A program made the translations under genes and the position numbers. A DNA stretch of 64,000 nt from Sinohyriopsis cumingii (lineage: Eukaryota; Mollusca; Bivalvia; Unionida; Unionidae). The stretch covers positions 157,857,053-157,921,052 of the forward strand of contig CM068825.1 of the NCBI GenBank assembly GCA_028554795.2, given 5' to 3'. The notes under the pieces were generated by a model, which saw only the letters and a list, made by a program, of their open reading frames with translations, searched no databases and was not told where the DNA came from. Shown here piece after piece: positions 38,405 through 45,783 of the stretch. Every line of letters starts with the position of its first letter. Position 1 is the stretch's first letter.

Positions 38405-39717
38405 TAGAAGGATATACAACTGGTTTCGTATTAATAAGATTATCTGTCCCATACTAAAAATTAAAGATTCTTAATTCTACTTAGCACTCTACCCTTCCCT
38501 TGTTGCCTTATACAACCGTCCACATCTTTTTTCGTTCTTTCATTTCCTTCTAATTTGAGGGTGGGTGGTTAGGTGTGGATTGTTTAAGTTGGAAGTTGGC
38601 ATGGTTTCGAATTTATGGATACAGCTCACAAAATGATGAAGGTTTCTTAAGGAAACTTCTCTCTCTCTCTCTCTCTCTCTTTGATAATAAAAAGATACTA
38701 ATTTAACAACTGATTATATAAATAAAATTGTGGAAAAGTCTGAACCAATAAATTTAAATTGTTTTCAAATATGGCACCCAAGGAACATGCTTTTCCTTTA
38801 CAGAAGCTGTCTCTGGAAACTTTCCAATACACACTGATTTACACTTACCCATGTATTTTACTCCCTTTTAAAGCCACATGAACTGAAACATCCCAAACAA
38901 TGTTTTCTAAATAAATCTAATTAAGCAGATTAAATCCCAAAAACAAACAACAACAACAAACAGGTGAAAAGGTAAAAATAGAAAAAAATAATCTATTTGA
39001 CAATTCACGCTCTTATTTAATAACAATAATTTCTTTCATAGACTAAGGTGAAAATCAATACCTTTTGGCAACAATATTGTCTTTGGGGTTTCCTGAAGGT
39101 ATTCGTTATGGGCAGGCGTCTGTTTTATAGAATTATCATTTTAGAGAGGTTTCGTTGTAGTTACTTAATTGTGTTCATTTAACAGAATTGGATTGAGGAG
39201 CACGTAGGGATTGTGGCAGGAGTCGGTTCAGTCGTTCTCCTGTTTCTGGCATTTTCTGTCGTCTGCATCGTGAGAAGGAAGCGGTAAGTTGCTTCTTCAA
39301 AAATTTAACAATCTAGCATTTTTAATAAATTTGAATAAATTATCCTCTCAATTTTGTTTAATAATCTGTTTCTAAAACCCAAACAATGAAACCTTTAGGA
39401 TCTTCATGAACTGTATGAGATTTTACAGAACTTTACTTAAGTGTTTAAATAAATGTTATGCTTTGACTGAAGAATCAGTTAAAGCTATTGTTGGTATTAT
39501 TGTTGTTGTTGTTGTTGTTAAAATAATCATTTAATTTGCTCCTAGGATTATCAATGTCATTTACAGGTCCGTCCACAAAAAGCAGGCACATGACCACCCT
39601 CTGGACGATGATGATTCATTCGCTTCTGGAAATCAAGAATTACAATACATCAGGTCCGATTTTAATGGACACATTGCGACTGGAGCTTTAAAGCCTAAGT
39701 ACATCACCAACTTTTGA
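24131..39717 (+). CDS. DSL-domain mucin-like type I transmembrane protein (spliced, 9 exons)
   Basis: My exon model: 24131-24181, 27176-27312, 30009-30114, 31080-31219, 31579-31700, 33888-36921, 37129-37312, 39186-39283, 39567-39717. Every intron is GT-AG, all phases match, and the total of 4023 nt gives 1340 residues plus stop. Domain order: signal-peptide-like start; MNNL-like module with CCDGVWFTCSECDPFLRVCI as in Delta/Jagged ligands; a beta-rich stretch RIKAIDKDTLDDNDDIDEVY; a DSL domain with DCITNFYGPQCTHYC and CQAGYFGNNC; about 950 residues of Ser/Thr/Pro-rich mucin; a stalk that could be SEA-like; TM helix VGSVVLLFLAFSVVCIV; basic stop-transfer RRKR; a tail of about 50 residues. It probably acts at the cell surface as a Notch-ligand-like or adhesive mucin receptor. 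I see no EGF repeats after the DSL, which canonical Delta/Jagged proteins have. The first exon and the 30009 acceptor are the weakest parts. Confidence 0.75.
25170..27175. other. Intronic or gene-free stretch with a short tandem repeat
   Basis: No other gene supported. A 17-26 bp repeat (CAATAGTCAAACGTAGT) occupies about 25275-25432. A second TATA-like site (TATAAAAC, 25471-25478) is followed by a possible donor AAAG/GTACGG near 25538, which could be an alternative promoter for the DSL-mucin gene. A 20-bp repeat AAATTCTATGCAACGTTTTG occurs three times near 26925-26975. Confidence 0.4.
25275..25432. repeat. Short tandem repeat CAATAGTCAAACGTAGT
   Basis: Seven to eight imperfect copies, some with a 9-bp CAACGTAGT insertion. 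Confidence 0.85.
27176..27312 (+). CDS. DSL-mucin exon 2: MNNL-like N-terminal module
   Basis: Acceptor TTTACAG at 27169-27175, donor CAG/GTCAGT. It encodes VMVKLELLHYL, PNKCCDGVWFTC and CDPFLRVC. The hydrophobic beta strand, CCDG and C-D-x-F-x-R-x-C pattern is the hallmark of the MNNL region of Delta/Jagged-type Notch ligands. Phase 0 in, phase 2 out. Confidence 0.7.
28432..28508. repeat. (TA)n microsatellite
   Basis: About 75 bp of TA within intron 2 of the DSL-mucin gene model. Confidence 0.95.
28815..29573. repeat. 40-bp minisatellite, about 18 copies
   Basis: Tandem units with core CGGTATATTTTGTAATGAAC then AGCCCATGTTTTTTCTTGGA. Two subtypes (CCATAGAGTTTC and CCATGTTTTTTC) are interspersed. 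The 40-bp period is not a multiple of three, so three units make a 40-residue super-repeat and several minus-strand frames stay open for 70-129 codons. It lies in an intron of the host gene; no promoter or splice context supports translation. Confidence 0.93.
30009..30114 (+). CDS. DSL-mucin exon 3
   Basis: It begins after ACCAG (weak pyrimidine tract) and ends at a strong donor AAC/GTAAGT. It completes an AGC codon with the preceding exon and reads NRCHETSRENDKYSIDLTHS and HVFTEVFNVSN. Phase agreement on both sides supports it, but the acceptor is inferred. Confidence 0.5.
31080..31219 (+). CDS. DSL-mucin exon 4: beta-rich region before the DSL domain
   Basis: Acceptor TTGTTTCAG, donor GAC/GTAAGT. 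It encodes EVTEIRIKAIDKDTLDDND then DIDEVYLNYREPH. The acidic D-D-N-D loop and E-V-x-L-x-Y strand correspond to the second half of the MNNL/C2-like domain of DSL ligands. Phase 0 in, phase 2 out. Confidence 0.7.
31579..31700 (+). CDS. DSL-mucin exon 5: DSL domain, first part
   Basis: Acceptor TACAACAG, donor CAG/GTAAAA. It encodes ITARITVDCITNFYGPQC then HYCQNTDHGKCDSSGN and LTCQA. The spacing C..NFYGPQC..YC..HG.C...G...C is a DSL domain, the Notch-binding module; its last cysteine is in the next exon (GYFGNNC). Confidence 0.75.
31701..33887. other. Intron with a dispersed repeat copy
   Basis: Intron between the DSL exons. About 32480-32537 (AAACCATGGCATCTTGGAAA then CTCACTAACACTTCACTCC) recurs almost identically at about 40118-40178, so it is a dispersed repeat of unknown class. 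No independent gene. Confidence 0.5.
33888..36921 (+). CDS. DSL-mucin exon 6: giant mucin exon
   Basis: Acceptor CATTACAG, donor ATGG/GTAAGT. It starts with the last DSL residues (GYFGNNCSL), then about 950 codons dominated by Thr and Ser with Lys, Pro and Glu, giving dense O-glycosylation capacity. A 36-bp in-frame repeat (EASTSKAHTSST, 34525-34945) occurs about 12 times. The last 60 codons are normal in composition (VRVHLDQVKKIIAQLI and ISASAKIVLGSNG) and may begin a SEA-like stalk. The long minus-strand frames over this exon are repeat shadows. Confidence 0.85.
34525..34945 (+). repeat. 36-bp coding minisatellite in the mucin exon
   Basis: About 12 copies of a 36-bp unit encoding EASTSKAHTSST, with substitutions that mostly keep Ser/Thr. 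In-frame repeats of this kind drive length polymorphism in mucins. Confidence 0.9.
37129..37312 (+). CDS. DSL-mucin exon 7: stalk
   Basis: Acceptor TTTTTCAG, donor AAG/GTAAAT. It encodes EKVTQIIYTVSYDGNNLTAE then EISRMVNDPP. Alternating strands and helices between mucin and TM are compatible with a SEA-like or stalk module; the family is not certain. Confidence 0.65.
37435..37600. repeat. 46-bp tandem repeat, three to four copies
   Basis: Units with core GCAGGATTATTGAATGAGAT then GACTCTGTTCCAAATACATT, in the intron after exon 7. Confidence 0.88.
37666..37700. repeat. (CA)n microsatellite
   Basis: About 16 CA units with one interruption. Confidence 0.93.
38317..38401. repeat. (GTAT)n/(TA)n microsatellite
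   Basis: A short GTAT run followed by about 70 bp of TA. Confidence 0.94.
39186..39283 (+). CDS. DSL-mucin exon 8: transmembrane helix
   Basis: Acceptor TTTAACAG, donor GCG/GTAAGT. It encodes NWIEEHVGIVAG then VGSVVLLFLAFSVVCIV, a single TM helix, then RRKR, the usual basic stop-transfer on the cytoplasmic side. Confidence 0.8.
39567..39717 (+). CDS. DSL-mucin exon 9: cytoplasmic tail
   Basis: Acceptor TTTACAG. It completes an Arg codon and runs SVHKKQAHDHPLDDDDSF, then ELQYIRSDFNG, ending KPKYITNF before a TGA. The tail is short and acidic with two tyrosines in possible sorting or phosphorylation contexts. Confidence 0.75.
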
Positions 39718-39991
39718 CTATTATGTTTTGTGTTTCATTATGTCTTCTGTATCTCATATTGTAGATGATATTTATCGAACTAGTTCATTTTATTCGACAC
39801 CATGACATCATCCACATGACAACGGAATGGAACTTTACAGAAGTTAGTCAAGGTCAAGATTTTTCTGAATTATTACGTTTATGCTTTGGGGAAAATTCTC
39901 TGAAAGGTTCCATGTGAATATTTTATGTGACTCCTGGCACTATTGTCAGACTCTAGTATACATTCGTAGATTTAGAGAATGTGTTTAATAG

Positions 39992-39997
39992 AATAAA
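39992..39997 (+). terminator. Poly(A) signal of the DSL-mucin gene (candidate)
   Basis: AATAAA about 275 bp after the stop codon; the first clear signal downstream. Confidence 0.5.
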
Positions 39998-40176
39998 TAG
40001 AGACTCTTTGTGGCATAAATCTATTACTGTCCGTTTTTATGTACGTATTGTTTTTTGTCACCACTAGATTTTAATATGAACTATCTTACGACAGGAACAT
40101 TCATTCGGTTTGGCCTAAATTCACTACTAGTGAACCATGGCATCATGGAAACTCACTAACACTTCACTCCGTGACG

Positions 40177-40215
<39 letters not shown>
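40177..40215. repeat. (GT)n microsatellite
   Basis: About 18 GT units directly after the second copy of the dispersed repeat at 40118-40178. Confidence 0.94.
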
Positions 40216-40217
<2 letters not shown>

Positions 40218-40322
40218 TGGTGTTTAGCAAAATGTAAAAATGCCATGTCTGAATAAGCATATACGGTATTATTCTCAGTCAAAGGAAGGTTACTGAGGTC
40301 TGGAACATAATCAGTAGACACA

Positions 40323-41075
40323 ATGCTTAGAACTATTTATGCTAAGATGCTGCCTGTTCTGTCATGTGGAGCTAAATCCGGGGTTTTTGTAATGGGTTTG
40401 ATGCTGATAAAGTATGAAAAGCACTGTAAATATGTATTCCAACTTACAGAATCTACTGTAAATATTGTTGCTATGGATGAATTGGGGAAAAACGTTCTTA
40501 ATTTACTGATCGTTATCAAGCCAAAAACACTGACTGAAATAACTCAAATGTCCAACAGTAGGCGTCCAATAGTTTGCGTTGATATGCAACCACAATGGTC
40601 GCAATGGTGAATTTTTGAGGTACAGGTTTCTGAAGTCAAATATATACTAATTACTTATGGTTTTGAAGATGTAGGGAGATGAATTAATATCTATGAAATT
40701 GTTCAAGCAGATGTGCATTGATATTGATATACCAACGTGAAATGCATACCATTATGAATTGAATAGATTAAAAATTCCAATTAAGTTAGACTTTAGACAA
40801 GAATCATAATTATATGCTATAGAAAATCCATTGTATCTTAATTTATTTTGCAAACTTAGAGGCAGGTATCTGAATGCAGGCGTTAATATGATAGATACGC
40901 TCACACTCCATACCACGAGAAAATACTTCTGTAAAACTGAAACGGTATGCCATTTTCTTTGCATATGTAGATCGTTGGAACAGCTTCGTAAATTATTTAT
41001 CTAAATATCTTTTAAAAAATAAGATATTATGTGCACTATGAACTCAGTGTGTAAATATTTAATATATGCACTTAA
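40323..41075 (+). pseudogene. Non-LTR retrotransposon (LINE) ORF2 C-terminal remnant
   Basis: Degenerate frames read MLPVLSCGAKSGVFV and AMDELGKNVLNLLIVIK, then after several stops CKTETVCHFLCICRSLEQL and YLIYALK. The pattern VL-x-G-A-x-x-W/V.., ELG..., a C-x-x-E-x-x-H-F...C-like block and a short helical tail is typical of the region after the reverse transcriptase palm in LINE ORF2 proteins. Many stops; long dead. The minus-strand frame over the second half is its shadow. Confidence 0.45.
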
Positions 41076-41079
41076 GCCT

Positions 41080-43440
41080 ACAAAGGTACTCCATGGTTCG
41101 TGGAATTTAAGCAAATGATTGAACAATATTGTCAGCTTGTTATTTGCTTATGTATAAATCGTTATCATATCTTCTTCCCATACTTGTTACTATTTCTTTA
41201 ATTGTCTTACAAAGTAGAAATAAATGTAAATTTTAATCTACGATCTCGAGCATAGAAAGGAAACATCAAGAAATTTGTAATGTAAACCCTTATGAATAAT
41301 AATGATATGATTCATTATATGTGATGTGTTATCATTTTTATTTCAGTCACATCCATATTATCTGCTAATGTCACATGTATTGTGTCATTTTGGCCAGTGA
41401 CAGGTGGCCAAAATTATCTCATTAAAGATTTACACTATTATCATCTTCATTTTTGATTGTTAAAGTCATGTGTCAAATTCTTTATTAATACGTTCCAGAG
41501 TCTTCACCTTCGACAGTTCTTGTAAAACGGAATGCTGAGCATACATGAACCATCTGCTGTTGATACCTCTGTAACTGTCAATGGCTTGCTGCTTCATATG
41601 CTGCTTCATAATGTTGTCATTTGCATCAGATATTTTTCATTCTCCATCCTAACGAAAGTACTGAATCTTCCTACTTTATCCCCATGATGTACCCTGCCGA
41701 TGCGAAGCTACCAACCAATCAATAAATTCAGGGGGAAGTTTCCAAAAGTACCGTTTTTTACCTGTCTATTATATGAGTTTGCCAGTCCAGACCGTGTGCC
41801 TGCGAAAATCTTTCTATAAGACTTACAACGATTTTCAGGAACTTTTTGTCACCATTTTTATTAATGTGAACATTAAATACAGGTATTGTTCTATTCTTAA
41901 AAGCGAATCGTAATTCATCATTTTTTGTTTACACTACTTTTACGATTTGTATCACAGTTATAAGGCAGTTTCTAAGAGAACAATAAAACGACGATAAAGG
42001 AGCTTAGATAGTTTCGTATTTTATGAAGTAACTCGCATTATTCCTTATTCCTTATGTTTCACTCTTTTTTGTTTTCCATCTTGATTGTTTCCTTTATCTA
42101 GTTTTCCTTTCCTTTTTGTGTGTGTGGGTGTGGGTGGTGGTTGGTATCGCAACATTTTCTTGTGATTGCATATATTACTTTTATAATTTTAACATCATTA
42201 CGATAAACTAACTATACATACCTTGCTCTCTGCAAGTGTCATTGAAGTTTTCATAACGTTAAATCTATGTGGAACGTTGTGCAGGAGTTTAGCATTTAAT
42301 CGTTGTTGCCGGTTTTTGTTTTCATATGTTAGAAGGCTGGGCTATTTTGACGAGATGCCTAACGTAGTTATGTATAGAACTTTGTTGTTTTTACTTTTAG
42401 CAAGATCAACAAGACTTGTGGATTTTTATTCGTACGGGTTCTTCTTAATTTAATGATATATAGTGATGTGTTCATTTATGTATATCTTTTGATAAAGATA
42501 AAAAAAATAAATGTGTACATGCATGTATATCTTTTATTTAGTTGGAAAAAATGACAAATATGTAGATGTTTTGAATATCTTATGATACAATTAAAAAAGA
42601 AACTTTTCAATTGTTCTCTTTTCCATTTTTCTTAAACGTCTTTATTTAAAAATTGCTTTATACTTTATAGAGTAATGAAAGTAATCCTTGGCGACCTGAT
42701 CTTGTTTATGTACCTGATGACCGGGTGTGATGTTGCCTGACATATATTAACATCTATTACATAGATAAAGGTTGTCAAGCGAGGTAAACTTAAGGTTATC
42801 AAATTCAAGTTCGTGTGGACAAGTTTGACCATCCCAACTCATTTATTCAAAACTCGTAACCAGTCTGAGTAATAGAAAAGCAGAAAATCCGTAACTCTGA
42901 GTTGTTGTTTTACTGGGGAAAGGGCTAAAACGATAAATTAAGGCTAATTATTGTTTAGCAATATTTATTAGAAGACTAGTGTTCCTTTTATTATATCAGC
43001 CAGAAAACCTTTGCTGCGAAATATAGCATATTTATACCACGATTATGTTTGTGCATTTCTAATCATTTGTTTGAACTACATTGTAAATCGTCTGGTATGA
43101 TGCTTGATATCTAAGACCAATCATGTTTGAACTTGCAAATCGACAAAACTTGACAGGGCGCCTACTCCCTCTAACTTGATAAACCCAAGACCACGAATAC
43201 AAAAATGCAATAATTTCCAGAAATTTTGCCTAAAAATAATAGTACTGACTAAGGGAAAAAATTATCAGTCGGCAAATAATCGGCCTGTATCTTTCAAACT
43301 TCTATCACTGATTCCCTTGCAATTTCAAGCAAAATTATTGAACCATTCTATCCACTAGTACATATACTCAACCAAAGAATTACGGAAGTTGATGTGCATA
43401 GACATCTTAGAGTTTTTCTCTCAAATTCTCTCAAATTATT
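41080..43440. other. Gene-free AT-rich stretch
   Basis: No supported gene. A 76-codon + frame at 42223-42453 is hydrophobic and Leu/Phe-rich but has no motif, promoter or splice context. Confidence 0.45.
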
Positions 43441-43444
43441 TCTC

Positions 43445-43446
<2 letters not shown>

Positions 43447-43473
<27 letters not shown>
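43447..43473. repeat. (CA)n microsatellite
   Basis: About 13 CA units. Confidence 0.93.
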
Positions 43474-43480
<7 letters not shown>

Positions 43481-43483
43481 AGT

Positions 43484-43760
43484 AGTGAATGGGGTCACTC
43501 TAGGGACAATGGGACTTACCATTAAAAACACCCCTGGGTCACTCTGGGGACTATGTAAATTTAACATGGGGCAAATTGCTGGGTCACTCTAGGGACAAGG
43601 GAATTTGACATGGGAATAGAGTTTGGGTCTGTCTAGGGACAAGGGGAATTTAACATGGGAGAAAAAAACTACTTTAGGGACAAGGGGAATTGAACATGGG
43701 AGAAAAAATATCTATTCTAGGGACAAGGGGAAATTAACATGGGATTTGTTTTTGTTTTGT
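43484..43760. repeat. Degenerate tandem repeat at the left edge of the younger element
   Basis: Six imperfect units built on TCTAGGGACAAGGGGAATTT then AACATGGGA. It lies directly outside the first element gene; it could be part of the element end or a host satellite. Confidence 0.75.
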
Positions 43761-43810
43761 TTTTTTTGTTTTTTTTTAAAAAAATAATAAAAAAAGGGTA
43801 GGCAATGGAA

Positions 43811-43854
43811 AGTCAATCTCTTTTCGAGACCTATGAGTGGCTCTGAAAAGGGCC
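43811..43854 (-). terminator. Histone-type 3' stem-loop and purine-rich downstream element
   Basis: On the minus strand GGCCCTTTTCAGAGCC (43839-43854) forms the canonical 6-bp stem, 4-nt loop shape with one C-A mismatch, followed by ACTCA. About 10 nt later comes TCTCGAAAAGAGAT, a purine-rich block placed like a histone downstream element. It lies 45 bp after the stop of the minus-strand gene at 43899-44108. The block is closely related to the one at 44916-44954 in inverted orientation. Confidence 0.7.
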
Positions 43855-43898
43855 TCTGGGTTTATGTTAATATGCCCTTAACATAAAGGGCATCTGCT

Positions 43899-44108
43899 TC
43901 ATCTTCTTGTCCTCAAGCTGCGTCTTACTCGAGGGCCATAAATCAGTGTCCTCTTGAGGTAACCTTGTCTTTCCACGTACACTCTTCGTATCCACAGACT
44001 GGTGTCTGACTTGTGGACAACGGTCCACTTGGATCGGACATACATTAGCATGTCCGTCCTAAACATCATTGAAGAAACAAGGGTGGATGATTCGACTGTG
44101 GTCCACAT
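43899..44108 (-). CDS. Small basic protein, unknown (69 aa), with histone-like gene layout
   Basis: Minus-strand frame starting MWTTVESSTLVSSMMFRTDM and ending with the Arg-rich YGPRVRRSLRTRR (about 12 Arg in the last 35 residues). A TATA box (TATAAATA, minus strand, 44153-44160) sits about 45 bp before the ATG and a histone-type stem-loop follows the stop. It is divergent to the gene at 44330. I do not recognise the family. The basic tail suggests nucleic-acid binding or a nuclear role, which is inference. Its reality is supported by the flanking signals more than by the short frame itself; a 61-codon + frame overlaps but lacks such signals. Confidence 0.5.
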   Translation of the reverse strand: MWTTVESSTLVSSMMFRTDMLMYVRSKWTVVHKSDTSLWIRRVYVERQGYLKRTLIYGPRVRRSLRTRR

Positions 44109-44152
44109 CTTGAGGCGCCGAGAACAGGTGAATCAATGCAGTGAACTGCGCT

Positions 44153-44270
44153 TATTTATAGGCAGAGGAAGGATTGAAACGGATTGAGTTCATTGACCAA
44201 TCCAAACACGCGTTACAAAATTCAGTCAGTCCGCATCCAATCCGAAGAGAACATTCTGTGACGTCACGTG
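44153..44270. promoter_or_regulatory. Divergent promoter region with TATA, CRE-like and E-box motifs
   Basis: Between the divergent genes lie TATAAATA on the minus strand (44153-44160) and a palindromic TGACGTCA (44259-44266) overlapping CACGTG (44265-44270) about 60 bp before the + ATG at 44330. The consensus motifs suggest CREB/ATF- and bHLH-type control; binding is not shown. Confidence 0.5.
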
Positions 44271-44329
44271 GTCTATCTAGATTCGCTAGCGCCTGTGTGC
44301 AGTCAATCGATGCGAGACAGTGATACAAC

Positions 44330-44890
44330 ATGACGGAAACTCAGAAAACGGTCCATTGGGGTGCACCAGCAGTGGAGACCGCCCAAGGGAACCCGGACTT
44401 ACTTTCAGAAGAGGTAAATTGTGATTTTGTGGATTTTCTTACCTCGCAAGAATTTGTTCCGGAACCTTCGTCACCTTCATTACCGCAACTGGAGAATTTT
44501 AGACAGAGACAGAAAGAAGAATTGGAGAAATTTATACAACGACAAAAGGAAGCGGAACAAGCTTTTCTCATACAGCAACAGCAGCAAGAAGAAGAGGTAA
44601 GAAAAAAACAAGAAGAAGAAGTAGCAGCAAAGAAACAAGAGGGTGGAAATCAAACGGTCACGGTACTGTTGGACATTTTAGCGGAGTTAAGAAGTCTGAA
44701 ACAAATGTATCAGACTTCTTTATTACGACCGAAGAGAATACGACCTTCCCGAGCTAAACACGTCAACCCTGTCACTAAACCTACCGTACCACCCTTAGTG
44801 ATTTCAACCAAATCATCATCGACAGTACGCAGTCCAGAAGTAGGCCTTGGCCGTGGCAAAGGCTTAAGACAGTTAAAGTTGATTGCTTAA
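44330..44890 (+). CDS. Acidic coiled-coil accessory protein (186 aa), histone-type 3' end
   Basis: Starts MTETQKTVHWGAPAV. Residues about 55-105 form a Gln/Glu/Lys-rich coiled coil (FRQRQKEELEKF, QQQQQEEEVRKKQEEEVAA). Residues about 110-130 contain VTVLLDILAELRSLKQM, a possible amphipathic dimer helix. The C-terminus is basic (RPKRIRPSRAKH, GRGKGLRQLKL). I do not recognise the family. It sits at the left edge where early or regulatory genes of this virus-like group often lie, and it ends at a histone-type stem-loop 26 bp after the stop instead of a poly(A) signal. The frame is intact. Confidence 0.7.
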   Translation: MTETQKTVHWGAPAVETAQGNPDLLSEEVNCDFVDFLTSQEFVPEPSSPSLPQLENFRQRQKEELEKFIQRQKEAEQAFLIQQQQQEEEVRKKQEEEVAAKKQEGGNQTVTVLLDILAELRSLKQMYQTSLLRPKRIRPSRAKHVNPVTKPTVPPLVISTKSSSTVRSPEVGLGRGKGLRQLKLIA

Positions 44891-44915
44891 ACTCACCCCT
44901 ACACCAAAAACCAAA

Positions 44916-44954
44916 GGCCCTTTTCAGGGCCACCCAAGTGTCTCGAAAAGAGAT
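44916..44954 (+). terminator. Histone-type 3' stem-loop and downstream element
   Basis: GGCCCTTTTCAGGGCC (44916-44931) is a perfect 6-bp stem with a TTTC loop, flanked by CCAAA upstream and ACCCA downstream, matching the metazoan replication-dependent histone consensus. CTCGAAAAGAGAT follows 10 nt later at the position of the U7-binding histone downstream element. Confidence 0.85.
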
Positions 44955-45175
44955 ACACTTTCAATTGCCAATAACACAAAAAAAACCAAAACATTTTACC
45001 CCTATAGTACGTGTCTGTGTATGAGTGTGTGAGTGTACGTTCTTATTTTAAAATCATAACCCAAAGACACTTACCTTTTAATACTTAATTTATTCTTTCA
45101 TAAATATTAACAATCCAATTCAGAATTCACAACAGAGCACTTTAAAAAGTTCATACACTTCTTCTGTCTCATTGT

Positions 45176-45649
45176 TTAGTCTCTCTGTTTTTTCAATTTC
45201 TTCACCGTCACAGGCTTTTCCTCTTCTTCCTCCTCACTTTCTTCCCTTCTTCTTTTCTTCTCCTGTTTCTTTTTCTTTGCCTCTTGTAAATAGAATTGTC
45301 TTCTTTCTTCCTCTTCTTCCTCTGAAGAATCCCTCTCTTCTTCCTCTGAAGAATCCCTCTCTTCTTCTGACTCCTTTTGTTTCTTTTTGGGCAATCTGGA
45401 GACCAATGTCCTTTTTCTTGACAATAATAACAGGTATCTTGACTTTTGTCTTTTCTAGCCCCTTTTTTTTCTTTTTTGATGGTCTGGACACTCTGAAGAC
45501 CAATGCCCTTTCTTCTGACAGATATAGCAAGTATCTTGACTTTTATCACGAAAGGAAGGAGAGTAGTCCGTCTGCTGGTCTGAAGAGAATTTTCTAATGA
45601 CCCCTCGCAAACCTCTGATGAAACGTTCGATTTGGTTAGTCTCTTCCAT
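45176..45649 (-). pseudogene. Double zinc-knuckle (CCHC) protein with acidic tail, frame-broken
   Basis: The minus-strand start MEETNQIERFIRGLRGVIRK leads to a first zinc knuckle CYICQKKGHWSSEC in one frame, a second knuckle CYYCQEKGHWSPDC in a second frame and an acidic/basic tail (ERDSSEEEERDSSEEEEEE ... KKLKKQRD) in a third. The two CCHC boxes share a SQDTCY..GHWS..CP frame and are clearly duplicated. CCHC knuckles bind single-stranded nucleic acid. The second frame change is at an A-run (CCCAAAAAGAAAC on the minus strand, about 45395). A TATA box lies about 55 bp upstream. Divergent to PolB. Confidence 0.7.
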
Positions 45650-45700
45650 CGTTGTGCTCGGTTAGAGAGTGAAATGAATAGTGAAAGGACAAGACACACA

Positions 45701-45737
45701 CCCTTTTATATACGCTGGTCTCCCATGAATATAAATT
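45701..45737. promoter_or_regulatory. Bidirectional promoter of zinc-knuckle gene and PolB
   Basis: TATATAAAAGGG on the minus strand (45701-45712) points to the zinc-knuckle gene. TATAAATT on the plus strand (45730-45737) lies 47 bp before the PolB ATG at 45784. Confidence 0.6.
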
Positions 45738-45783
45738 ACCCCATGGTGTTTAAACTTTAGTCATTTGACGTTTTACACTCAAG

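Noticed and set aside
43484..43760. Terminal inverted repeat of the younger element
   Set aside because: The GGGACAAGGGGAATTT units are direct, not inverted, and I found no matching sequence at the right end.
45172..45597. + strand 141-codon frame over the zinc-knuckle gene
   Set aside because: Its Ser/Leu/Phe-rich product is the shadow of the Lys/Glu-rich minus-strand coding sequence; the minus strand has zinc knuckles and a TATA box.
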